32,777 bases of DNA, taken from contig NZ_CADEGP010000027.1 in assembly GCF_902826915.1 (NCBI RefSeq), positions 1 through 32,777 of the forward strand, in the 5' to 3' direction. Source of the stretch: an uncultured Nitrosomonas sp. (lineage in GTDB: Bacteria; Pseudomonadota; Gammaproteobacteria; Burkholderiales; Nitrosomonadaceae). Below, piece by piece: positions 1-6,994 of this stretch. The translations under genes and the position numbers were made by a program. The notes under the pieces were generated by a model. It ran no database searches and was not told where the DNA came from. It saw only the letters and a program-made list of their open reading frames with translations. Position 1 is the stretch's first letter. Every line of letters begins with the position of its first letter.

Positions 1-55
1 CAGGCTACACCGCTTTCTCCTCACTTGTCATACACCAGAAATAATCATAGCTCCT
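1..55. repeat. Left copy of 55-bp terminal inverted repeat
   Basis: The first 55 bases are exactly the reverse complement of the last 55 bases (32723-32777). Identity stops abruptly at base 56. This is seen directly. The likely meaning is that both sides of the segment run into the same dispersed repeat, such as an insertion sequence, placed in opposite orientations. A perfect 55-base match with a sharp edge is also what a short-read assembly with a 55-base word would leave at contig ends. Confidence 0.9.
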
Positions 56-322
56 GCCAGGCTGCTATATGTTTATGCTGATGTATCGGTGTCCCCTCAA
101 AAAATGTTTGAGGATAATTGAGCGCATTAAAAATTGTTAGATGGTGACGTTGGACGCTTACGCAAAACCACGGAGAATCGCAAGCTGAGTAAGAAAACAG
201 ACAAAAATATGTGGATAAAACTACCCCAAATATTCGCCAAGACTTATATCGACAAAGTCTATTTCGTCACCATCTCGGCTGAAAGCCTGTAAATAGGTGC
301 GTTCAATGCATTATTTTATAAA
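56..322. other. Gene-free left flank with a small hairpin
   Basis: No intact gene is seen. A 7-bp stem with a 5-nt loop lies at 95-113 (CCTCAAA / TTTGAGG) without a T-run. One frame on the plus strand stays open from 131 to 292 for 53 codons. Its product is lysine-rich and I do not recognise it, so it may be a gene remnant or chance. Confidence 0.4.
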
Positions 323-421
323 GACTATGGCTCACCAGAATGATAAGGACAGGAATCATTTGATACGCTGCTGGTGTTCAAAACTATCTTTCTTGGACAA
401 TGACATAGTTTATCGGATGTA
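323..421 (+). pseudogene. IS5-family transposase N-terminal remnant, copy 1
   Basis: Read in one plus-strand frame, this stretch gives DYGSPE, two stops, GQESFDTLLVFKTIFLGQ, a stop where Trp is expected, then HSLSDV. That pattern (tyrosine-gly-ser-pro, LLxFKxxxLxQW, SLSD) matches the N-terminal part of IS5-type transposases from memory of the family. Three stop codons and the loss of everything downstream show it is dead. A related fragment lies about 1.86 kb further on at 2207-2284, as part of the larger tandem duplication. Confidence 0.55.
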
Positions 422-545
422 GCACCAGGGGGAAATTCCCTAAAAATGCGTGATGAGTGTCATCTGAAAATTAATTCCCCACTGCTACAACAAAATTTTC
501 ACGGCTGTACGAAATTTTTTTGATTATTACGAAATATAACAAGCC

Positions 546-1697
546 TTAGTTAACACAAGAAGAATAAGCTCTGGGACAAGCAGTATTTAATCCGCCCGCA
601 CGAGCATTTCTTTGTTCCTTCCAGTTTAAAACTTCCAATACTTGCTTATAATGTTTTTCTCGAGTCCAGAAGATATAATTAGCCTTTAAGGTATCTCGCG
701 CGAAAACAAGAATCTGAGAAACAGTTGGGACATAACCTGTTCCATCACCCTTCGTATTTTTATAATTCTTTGGCATAACCGTGGGAACCATAGGAATGGC
801 GCCAGTAAAATCTGAATAGTAATTATAAATTCCCTGGTAGGGGTCATATTTTGTTGCTTCAAAGAGCAACCCTCTTTCCTCGAGAAAAGTATCCGGACTA
901 CTCAAAGCCGTTCCAATATTTTTGAGTCTGCCCACGAATGATGCAAGAATGGGACGCGGATAATTTGCTTCCTGAATCGTCATTGTATTAGGAAAATACA
1001 AGCGCATTTGTTTTTGCACATTGATCTTATTGTCATAAAATTTAGTTACCTGCGTATTGGTTAATGGTTTGATAGGCTCCCCCATAGCGGTTTCTATCAT
1101 GCCGATACCTTCGAAGTGAGGGTGCGAGTTATAACGCTTTCCCATTGCCTTGAATAAGGCAATCAGACGATTCTGCACCTGTAAATTCCATAATTTAATA
1201 TTACGCCCCGTGACTATTTTATTTCCATAATCACTAATATCAAATTCACCCCCTTCATATTCAGCTGTCTTCATGTAACTTGGCACAACTTGTCTGCCAT
1301 TAAATGATTTTGTTTGCACTTGAATAACAAGTCGCTTTCCTTTGGCGGACAATTCAGCTAACCGTTTGTCAATGGATGAAAAATCATACACACCTTTTGC
1401 TTTTTCCAGATCATTCCAGAAATACCTTATCATCATTCCTTTCAATGCGGGCGTCGCTTTGAGTTCACTATATACCTGTGATAAGTAGGTGGCGTTATTC
1501 TTTTGCGAACCTTTTATTATATAATAATGACCTGGATGCCATTTGACAGCAGTGGAATCTATCATCGCAGCCACGGTTCCTAGCGGGGCAAAAATCATAC
1601 TAATGCAAAATAATATTGCGACCAATAGTTTATGTATTTTGTTATTTAGCTTGTTTGTAGTCGGTGTTAAAAGACTGATATGAGTATTGATTCTCAT
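546..1697 (-). CDS. Secreted TIM-barrel-like (glycoside-hydrolase-like) protein, paralogue 1
   Basis: 383 residues. Function is not established. The N-terminus has a basic stretch and then a hydrophobic core (about residues 23-44) ending in TVAA, consistent with a signal peptide, so the product is probably periplasmic or secreted. The mature part resembles clan GH-A (beta/alpha)8 enzymes: RYFWNDLEKAKGVYDFSSID at 91-110, then KGKRLVIQVQ at 119-128, and a strand with FEGIGMIETAMGEP at 195-208 where E202 is a candidate acid/base. The C-terminus carries C374 and C381, possibly a disulfide. A good ribosome site (AGAGAGGAA) precedes the ATG. The neighbouring gene at 2397-3548 is a paralogue of identical length, about three quarters identical by eye in the mature region. 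Family assignment is inference from pattern; no named hydrolase family is claimed. Confidence 0.75.
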   Translation of the reverse strand: MRINTHISLLTPTTNKLNNKIHKLLVAILFCISMIFAPLGTVAAMIDSTAVKWHPGHYYIIKGSQKNNATYLSQVYSELKATPALKGMMIRYFWNDLEKAKGVYDFSSIDKRLAELSAKGKRLVIQVQTKSFNGRQVVPSYMKTAEYEGGEFDISDYGNKIVTGRNIKLWNLQVQNRLIALFKAMGKRYNSHPHFEGIGMIETAMGEPIKPLTNTQVTKFYDNKINVQKQMRLYFPNTMTIQEANYPRPILASFVGRLKNIGTALSSPDTFLEERGLLFEATKYDPYQGIYNYYSDFTGAIPMVPTVMPKNYKNTKGDGTGYVPTVSQILVFARDTLKANYIFWTREKHYKQVLEVLNWKEQRNARAGGLNTACPRAYSSCVN

Positions 1698-2206
1698 AGA
1701 ATAAATTCCTCTCTAAAGTTAAAAGACAGAAACTGAGAGAATACGCTTCGAATTTTTCTGATCGAGATTCTTACATTCTTATTTGAAAGTAAAACAAGTA
1801 GAGCGATCTAACAGTTCTGTGATTTGAATTTACCCATTCTCTAGGAGCCAGACAGACTCTCAATGGGTTATTGAAAAAAAATCTATACCGGGTAAAAACA
1901 AATTGAAGGTGCAGTTCATGCACCGATAAATAAGCATTTCAAGCCTGTACTTAAAGCAACAACGGCAACACAAAAGCCTTTTATCTGCCTGCCAAATCAC
2001 TTTCTTTATTCATCTTTCAGCTGTTGCAGACATCACTCTTTTACATTACAACATTAAGCTAGGCTACCGATTCTCCTTAGATTAGAAGCTTCATGATTAA
2101 CATCCAAGGCTTATAAAAATCTGATTTAGTCATCTGTTAATAAAAGAACCATGCCCCATCAAGTTGGATCGAAAAATCCTCGAGTACGCCGCAAATGCTT
2201 ATAAAA
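1698..2206. other. Upstream region of paralogue 1, part of the tandem duplication
   Basis: No gene is seen. The stretch near 1924-1982 is clearly related to 3632-3690 upstream of the second paralogue (shared ATAAATAAG..., GGC[AG]ACACAAA). The duplicated block therefore includes upstream DNA as well as the gene. The two upstream regions differ in length by about 150 bp, so an insertion or deletion followed the duplication. A promoter for the gene at 546-1697 must lie here but none stands out. Confidence 0.5.
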
Positions 2207-2284
2207 CAGGAATCGCATGATGCGCTACTGATGTTCAAAACAATCCTGCTGGGCAGTAACATAGTTTGTCTGATGCTGAACAAG
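2207..2284 (+). pseudogene. IS5-family transposase N-terminal remnant, copy 2
   Basis: The plus strand reads QESHDALLMFKTILLG, then a one-base deletion and a stop replace the expected QW, and HSLSDAEQ follows in the shifted frame. It corresponds to the remnant at 323-421, and both sit just downstream of the 3' end of one 383-residue paralogue. The fragments have decayed differently, so they have been separate for some time. Confidence 0.5.
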
Positions 2285-2396
2285 GAAAAAAAACTCCTAA
2301 AAAACATGTAACAAGTTTCATTTAGAAATTATTCCCCTGTATATACGATCTTTCAGAAATCTTCTGATTACTACGAGATGTCAAGAAAACCTACTT

Positions 2397-3548
2397 CTAA
2401 TCAGCACAAGATGGATAAGCAGATGGGCAGGTGGGATTTAGTCCTCCCGCAGAAGCATTCTTTTGTGCATTCATGTTTAATACTTCCAATACTTGCTCGT
2501 AATGCTCTTCCCGTGTCCAGAAGACATAGTTGGCATTTAAGGTATTTCGCGCAAAAGCCAAGATCTGAGAAATAGTTGGTACATAACCCGTTCCGTCACC
2601 TTTCGTATTTTCATAATTTTTTGGCATAATCGTGGGAACCATAGGTATCACGCCAGAAAAATCTGAATAATAATTATAGATTCCCTTATTGGGATCATAT
2701 TTCGTTGCTGGATAGAGCAAACCTTCTTCCTCAATAAAAGTATCTGGACTACTCAGTGCCGCCCCAGCATCTTTGAGACTACTCACGAACGATGCGAGAA
2801 TTGAACGCGGATAATTCACTTCCTGAATCGTCATCGTATTAGGAAAAAACAAACGCATTTTCTGATGTACAATAATTTTATTATTATAAAATTCGGACAC
2901 TTGGTAACTTGTCAGCGGTTCTATAGGATTCCCCATGGCGCTTTCTATCATGCTGATACCCTCAAAGTATGGATGTAAGTTGTAGCGTTCACCCATTGCC
3001 TTAAATAAAGCAATCAGGCGATCGCGTACTTGGAAATTCCATAATTTAATATTACGACCACCTACTACTGTGCTACCAAAATCACTAATAGTAAATTCAC
3101 CCCCCTCATATTCAGCTGTCTTCAAGTAATTTGGTACAACTTGCCTGCCATTAAATGATTTCGTTTGCACCTGAATAACAAGACGTTTCCCTCTCGCAGC
3201 TAGTTCGGCAAGGCGCTCATCAATGGATGAAAAATCATACACACCTTTTGAATCTTCCAGATCTGCCCAAAAATACCGGATCATCATTCCATTCAATGCA
3301 GGTGTTGCATCAAGTTCACTATATACTTGCGATAAGTATGTAGTATTGTTTTTTCTCGAACCTTTTATTATATAATAGTGGCCAGGATGCCATTTGATTG
3401 CGGTGGAATCTGATGGTGCTGCTACGGCCCCCAGTGGGATCAAAATCACACCTATGCAAAGCAATAGTGCGGCCAGCAGAATATATGCCTGATCATTCTG
3501 CTTGTTAGTGATCGATTTTCTAAAATTCCTTTCCAATAAAGTTTGCAT
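2397..3548 (-). CDS. Secreted TIM-barrel-like (glycoside-hydrolase-like) protein, paralogue 2
   Basis: 383 residues, the same length as the product of 546-1697 and about three quarters identical to it in the mature part by eye. The signal-peptide region is much more diverged but keeps the plan of basic start, hydrophobic core and PLGAVAA end. It retains the same blocks: RYFWADLEDSKGVYDFSSID, KRLVIQVQTKSFNGRQVVP, a strand with SMIESAMGNP holding the candidate catalytic Glu, YVFWTREEHYEQVLEVLN near the end, and two C-terminal cysteines. AAGGA lies about 11 nt before the ATG. Both copies are intact with mostly conservative differences, which suggests both are under selection. Substrate is unknown; a cell-envelope or extracellular polysaccharide is a guess. 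Confidence 0.75.
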   Translation of the reverse strand: MQTLLERNFRKSITNKQNDQAYILLAALLLCIGVILIPLGAVAAPSDSTAIKWHPGHYYIIKGSRKNNTTYLSQVYSELDATPALNGMMIRYFWADLEDSKGVYDFSSIDERLAELAARGKRLVIQVQTKSFNGRQVVPNYLKTAEYEGGEFTISDFGSTVVGGRNIKLWNFQVRDRLIALFKAMGERYNLHPYFEGISMIESAMGNPIEPLTSYQVSEFYNNKIIVHQKMRLFFPNTMTIQEVNYPRSILASFVSSLKDAGAALSSPDTFIEEEGLLYPATKYDPNKGIYNYYSDFSGVIPMVPTIMPKNYENTKGDGTGYVPTISQILAFARNTLNANYVFWTREEHYEQVLEVLNMNAQKNASAGGLNPTCPSAYPSCAD

Positions 3549-3820
3549 ATTAATTATTTCCTTCTAAAGATAAATTTTCTCCGCGTGCCTTGCGCTTATC
3601 CCTGCGGCAAGGCCACGGGAAATTGTAAGTTCAATAAATAAGAATTTGAGCTTACTCTTAGTGCAATAGCGGCGACACAAAGGTATTAGGCCCGAAATGA
3701 CAAAGACTCAAATGTTTCCACAAGAAATAATTTAAAACTGCAGCGAGTAAAGCTCGCAGAATGGCGACCAAACAAGATATTCGAGCAAAAATTTAGCGTT
3801 TACTCATGCGGATAAGAATC
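3549..3820. other. Gene-free stretch upstream of paralogue 2
   Basis: No open frame of note. It holds the upstream region of the gene at 2397-3548, the segment 3632-3690 related to 1924-1982, and then the 3' flank of the tRNA gene. Nothing else is recognisable. Confidence 0.4.
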
Positions 3821-3864
3821 AAAAACGGGCATATTAGATTTAAAGACCCGAATTTATATCTAAT
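3821..3864 (-). terminator. Hairpin and T-run immediately after tRNA-Asn
   Basis: On the minus strand the CCA end of the tRNA is followed directly by a 12-bp stem with one mismatch (arms 3853-3864 and 3833-3844, loop of 8). An alternative CGGG/CCCG pairing follows, and five T (complement of 3821-3825). A transcription terminator and/or 3'-processing structure for the tRNA is the natural reading. The two pairings are mutually exclusive, so which one forms is open. Confidence 0.5.
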
Positions 3865-3940
3865 TGGCTCCCCGACCAGGGCTCGAACCTGGGACCTGCG
3901 GATTAACAGTCCGTCGCTCTACCAACTGAGCTATCAGGGA
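3865..3940 (-). tRNA. tRNA-Asn (anticodon GTT)
   Basis: 76 nt including an encoded CCA. The acceptor stem TCCCTGA pairs with TCGGGGA (one G-T pair), followed by discriminator G and CCA. The D-arm is GCTC...GAGC with AGTTGGTA. The anticodon loop contains TGTTAAT with anticodon GTT. The T-arm carries the canonical GGTTCGAGCC core. It is close to the known proteobacterial tRNA-Asn consensus. It is transcribed away from the porin gene and towards the tandem duplication. I looked for a second copy of its 3' end that could mark an integrated element and saw none in the window. Confidence 0.97.
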
Positions 3941-3955
3941 ATTGGTGAGATGCGC

Positions 3956-3984
3956 ATGTTAACGTTTTGAAGCTTCAGGGTCAA
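3956..3984 (-). promoter_or_regulatory. Sigma-70-type promoter of tRNA-Asn
   Basis: On the minus strand TTGACC (3979-3984) is followed by exactly 17 bp and then TAACAT (3956-3961). A GCGC discriminator comes next and the tRNA 5' end is 15 bp further on. The spacing and the G+C-rich discriminator fit a strong, stringently controlled stable-RNA promoter. The call rests on sequence match only. Confidence 0.7.
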
Positions 3985-4796
3985 CCATGATATACACTCA
4001 AATACAAAAAAATCATATCAAATTAATTTTTTTAAATCCTTACGGACTTTGAGCAATTGCCACAACATTCACATCACAATTTAGCGTTTCCTTGAAAGCA
4101 TCAACATCAAACTGTACCTAATGCGTGAACCTGCATTCAATCGACGGATCTATAAGCATACCGTTAGAAAAATATCTCCATTTCCGCCGCAGCGATAAAT
4201 AAAAAACTGATTAATTCAAAACAATCAAAGCTCATTAATACTCTGAAACAAATTAGCGGTTAGTCATAATAGTCGCGTATAGCATTAATTTTACAGACCG
4301 CACTCAAGTAGCTTTGTTATTTATATTCGTATATTCAGCCTGTCCCTCCCATTCCTCGTTCAAATGCAATCGGCGTCAAAAAAAATAATGTTACTGAGGC
4401 TGTTATTATGCAAAGTGTATTCAATCTTACAATCTCCCAATAAAAATATGCACTTAATATGGATTAAGAAGATATAACCAAGAGAATATAACAATCTCCT
4501 TTTAACAATCCAAGTCCCTCTCATCGACAATGTTTATTCTGTCAGAATCCAAAAAGTTCAAATCGCAATGAAAATTTCTCATTACCTTCGCTTATATTAT
4601 TGAAGAAAGAAATAAGTTAATTTTGCAATGCTTTTTTCCACATACTCCGTATTGAAAACCATATACTCTGCTGCAGAATTAAATAACAAAATAAAATCAG
4701 CAAGAATTGAATCGCTTAATTGAAATTTTGCGCAGCCAGCTTTTGAGCAAAGCACACCGACATATCCCGATTATTTATTTGCAAAGAGAATCAATC
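3985..4796. other. Long AT-rich stretch without an intact gene
   Basis: About 800 bp with no long open frame on either strand. On the minus strand, 4040-4200 reads as a protein-like tail with one internal TAG (described under findings). The rest is very AT-rich and I recognise nothing in it. It must contain the promoter of the porin gene at 4850. Confidence 0.4.
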
Positions 4797-4847
4797 ATGG
4801 CCTCCGAATCAGTTTCAAGTGTTAGCGACTCTAATCAAATAAAATAA
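4797..4847 (+). CDS. Possible 16-residue leader peptide upstream of the porin gene
   Basis: ATG at 4797, preceded by AAGAGAA at a usable distance, opens a 16-codon frame (MASESVSSVSDSNQIK) that stops at 4845-4847, two bases before the ATG at 4850. The downstream gene has no visible ribosome site of its own (ATCAAATAAAATAACA precedes its ATG), so translational coupling is plausible. It could equally be a chance short frame. Confidence 0.3.
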   Translation: MASESVSSVSDSNQIK

Positions 4848-4849
4848 CA

Positions 4850-5587
4850 ATGCGTTCTATACATTTAAACAGTATTTTTTTGGGATTAACGTTATGTCTC
4901 ACTAATCTGCCAAACTGCTATGCTCAACTAAGTGGAAGTATTACTGGAACAACAGATTATTTTTGGCGAGGTTACTCAAAGAGTGATAGTAAACCCGCCG
5001 CACAAGCCAATATTGATTTTGAGTCCCGATCTGGCATATATCTGGGCACTAATATTTCAACGGTCAATTTTGCTGATTTTGGATTCGAGAACCGCTCTAA
5101 TTTGGAATTCCGCCCTTATCTAGGCTGGGCTTATAAGTTATCTAATGACTGGCGGTTTAATGCTGAATGGACACGTTATATTTATAATGGAAAAATATTT
5201 AATCAAAAGGTTGACTATAACGAATTTTATATTTCAGGCCATTTTCGTGACATACTGACATCCAACTTATTTTTTTCTGAAGATAGTTATCAACAAAATC
5301 ATATGGGTTTCGGGTATGAGATTATCGGACGTTATCCAATTACTAATTCAATCCAAATATCCAGCACCCTAGGCTATAATAATCAGAAAAAAATACTAGA
5401 GTATAATTATCTTTATTGGACTGCCGGATTAACTTGGCATTTCGCTCGCAATATAGGCGTCGATGTTCGTTATTATGGAGCCACACATACTGCGACAAGA
5501 AATCATGTGTCGTCATCGCCACACTGGGATTTTCATCCACATGCCGTTGATGATCGTGTACTATTCTCTTTCACAGTGGGATATTAA
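4850..5587 (+). CDS. TorF-family putative porin (Gcw_chp-type outer-membrane protein)
   Basis: 245 residues. A signal peptide covers about residues 1-25, ending NCYA before QLSGSITG. The mature protein begins with the pattern typical of the proteobacterial TorF/Gcw_chp family: GTTDYFWRGYSKSDSKPAAQ followed by a repeated aromatic-rich beta-strand pattern, GIYLGTNIS at about residue 58 and a C-terminal strand ending in FTVGY, as in outer-membrane barrels. The exact role of this family is not established; a channel in the outer membrane is the usual suggestion. It lies 78 bp before the ECF sigma factor gene on the same strand, so a link to that operon is possible but unproven. Confidence 0.8.
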   Translation: MRSIHLNSIFLGLTLCLTNLPNCYAQLSGSITGTTDYFWRGYSKSDSKPAAQANIDFESRSGIYLGTNISTVNFADFGFENRSNLEFRPYLGWAYKLSNDWRFNAEWTRYIYNGKIFNQKVDYNEFYISGHFRDILTSNLFFSEDSYQQNHMGFGYEIIGRYPITNSIQISSTLGYNNQKKILEYNYLYWTAGLTWHFARNIGVDVRYYGATHTATRNHVSSSPHWDFHPHAVDDRVLFSFTVGY

Positions 5588-5610
5588 TTTTTCAAAACCG
5601 CTTACTCTAA

Positions 5611-5638
5611 TGAACCTTTAATTCAATCTAGGTAATAT
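5611..5638 (+). promoter_or_regulatory. Possible ECF-type promoter for the sigma/anti-sigma/protease operon
   Basis: TGAACC at 5611-5616 is followed after 15 bp by GTAATAT at 5632-5638, 28 bp before the GTG start at 5666. A GAAC-type -35 element at about this spacing resembles promoters read by ECF sigma factors and would fit self-activation. The -10 part is weak, and a housekeeping promoter in this AT-rich stretch cannot be excluded. Confidence 0.3.
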
Positions 5639-5665
5639 ACGAGTAAATTTAACAGGCAGTAATAT

Positions 5666-6268
5666 GTGGAAGTACCTGACTTAAAAATGATGCAAAAACC
5701 CTTTAGCTCGCAGGAACAACAGGCTAAGGAGCGGCATTTGATCTCAGAAGCCGCAGCTGGCAATGGAAAGGCTTTCGAACAACTATATCAACTCTATTTT
5801 AATCGGCTATATCAATTTATCTTTCGCATTAATAGACATCATGATTGTATCGAAGAAATCATTAATGACGTGATGTATGTAGTTTGGGAAAAAGCCGCTA
5901 CGTATGATCAAACGTGCCGACCATCGACATGGATTTTAGGCATCGCTTACTTAAAATCATTAAAAAGTGCCAAAAAAAGTACTAAAAGAGAGGATGAATC
6001 AGTCGAATTTAATGATGAGCTGGATTACTTTCCTGATCGAGGGGCCCGTTGGGTTTCGCAAGTAGAGGATAGTAATTGGCTCGAAGCTGCGCTTGAAAAG
6101 CTATCGGCGGAGCAACGTGCCGTTGTGGAAATGACATATTTTCAAGGATTACACTACAGTGAAATTTCAGAAATTATGCAATGTCCAGAAAATACAGTAA
6201 AAACCAGAATGTTTCATGCACGCAAAATTTTAGCTAAATTTTTTCTAGAGCTTAATAGCAGGAGTTAA
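5666..6268 (+). CDS. ECF-type RNA polymerase sigma factor
   Basis: 200 residues from a GTG start; an alternative ATG lies at 5687 (residue 8) and neither has a strong ribosome site. Region 2 covers about 35-105, with LYFNRLYQFIFR, IEEIINDVMYVVWEKAATYD and PSTWILGIAYLKSLK, the core-binding and -10 recognition helices. Region 4 covers about 138-190, with LEKLSAEQRAVVEMTYFQGL, HYSEISEIMQCPENTVKTRM and HARKIL, the helix-turn-helix that reads the -35 element. There is no region 1 or 3, as expected for ECF sigma factors. The gene is 3 bp ahead of a zinc-finger anti-sigma gene, which fits the usual sigma/anti-sigma pairing. The target regulon is unknown but probably includes this operon. Confidence 0.93.
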   Translation: MEVPDLKMMQKPFSSQEQQAKERHLISEAAAGNGKAFEQLYQLYFNRLYQFIFRINRHHDCIEEIINDVMYVVWEKAATYDQTCRPSTWILGIAYLKSLKSAKKSTKREDESVEFNDELDYFPDRGARWVSQVEDSNWLEAALEKLSAEQRAVVEMTYFQGLHYSEISEIMQCPENTVKTRMFHARKILAKFFLELNSRS

Positions 6269-6271
6269 CGG

Positions 6272-6982
6272 ATGTTATCTACACAGATCAAATTAACCAA
6301 TCAAAGTGAACATCAAAAGGCATGGGATCTTTTACCTTGGTATATAAATCGATCATTGGGTCCCGTTGAGCATGCTATTGTAAAAAATCATATTAGAACC
6401 TGTATCACGTGCAGGATTGAATTAAATCTGCACGAACGATTGTTTAAAAAGATGCAACAAACCGATCTGTTACAACAGGTATCGCATGCTTCTTTTGCTC
6501 AGTTAAAAAAACGAATTGAAACACACCCTGAGGTTAGCGCTTCGAATAAATGTACAGATTCGAGTAAAGATCTTATTTTTTTTCCATTTCAGCTTCAGTT
6601 TCTTGGCTTTGTAAAATACACTGCCTTAGCAGCTAGCTTATTTTTGTTAGCAGCACCGTTTATGTTAAATTCGTGGGTTATCCAGCCTGAAATGGAAGGT
6701 GCATACAGAACGCTAGCCAACTCAAGTGAAAGTACAGATAACACAAACAACATCGTTCGAATTGTTTTTGCAGATCAACCTGATTCAGAGCAGATTGAAG
6801 TTATAGTGAATAGCGTTTCAGGACATATTATTAAAGGGCCATCTCCGAATGGCGTTTATGAAGTTCAAATTGGCAATCATCAAACAGATACTCAACAAGT
6901 AAATGATGCAATTTTCCGCTTGCGAGACCACGCATCTGTTATTTTTGCGGAGCTAGCTCAAGGGCTATCCGTTTCTGAATAG
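6272..6982 (+). CDS. Zinc-finger anti-sigma factor with a subtilase-propeptide-like periplasmic domain
   Basis: 236 residues. The cytoplasmic N-terminus carries the ZAS/zf-HC2 signature H-x3-C-x2-C (H40, C44, C47), which in this family binds zinc and holds the cognate sigma factor. One membrane segment follows at about 111-133 (YTALAASLFLLAAPFML). The periplasmic part (about 160-230) reads NIVRIVFADQP, then an Ile/Val-rich helix, GHIIKGPSPNGVYEVQI, a second helix with AIFRLRDHASV and IFAELAQG. That is the alternating strand and helix layout of subtilisin propeptides (I9 type). The next gene encodes a subtilase, so this domain may be its sensor or docking partner. The anti-sigma call is firm; the propeptide-like reading is inference. 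Confidence 0.88.
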   Translation: MLSTQIKLTNQSEHQKAWDLLPWYINRSLGPVEHAIVKNHIRTCITCRIELNLHERLFKKMQQTDLLQQVSHASFAQLKKRIETHPEVSASNKCTDSSKDLIFFPFQLQFLGFVKYTALAASLFLLAAPFMLNSWVIQPEMEGAYRTLANSSESTDNTNNIVRIVFADQPDSEQIEVIVNSVSGHIIKGPSPNGVYEVQIGNHQTDTQQVNDAIFRLRDHASVIFAELAQGLSVSE

Positions 6983-6994
6983 GGTCATACTTCG

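Larger units (their letters stand above)
323..3690. repeat. Tandem duplication, unit about 1.85 kb
   Basis: Two head-to-tail blocks, roughly 323-1985 and 2207-3690, each contain an IS5-like remnant, a 383-codon minus-strand gene and related upstream DNA. The gene ends are 1851 bp apart and the transposase remnants about 1857 bp apart. DNA between remnant and gene is also related (compare 440-545 with 2300-2396). Exact borders cannot be fixed by eye. Confidence 0.75.

Noticed and set aside
2378..2575. Plus-strand 65-codon frame over the end of paralogue 2
   Set aside because: It lies antisense to the conserved C-terminus of an intact gene and has no family resemblance; a shadow frame.
3865..3940. 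tRNA-Asn as an attachment site of an integrated element
   Set aside because: No second copy of the tRNA 3' end and no integrase gene were found in the window.
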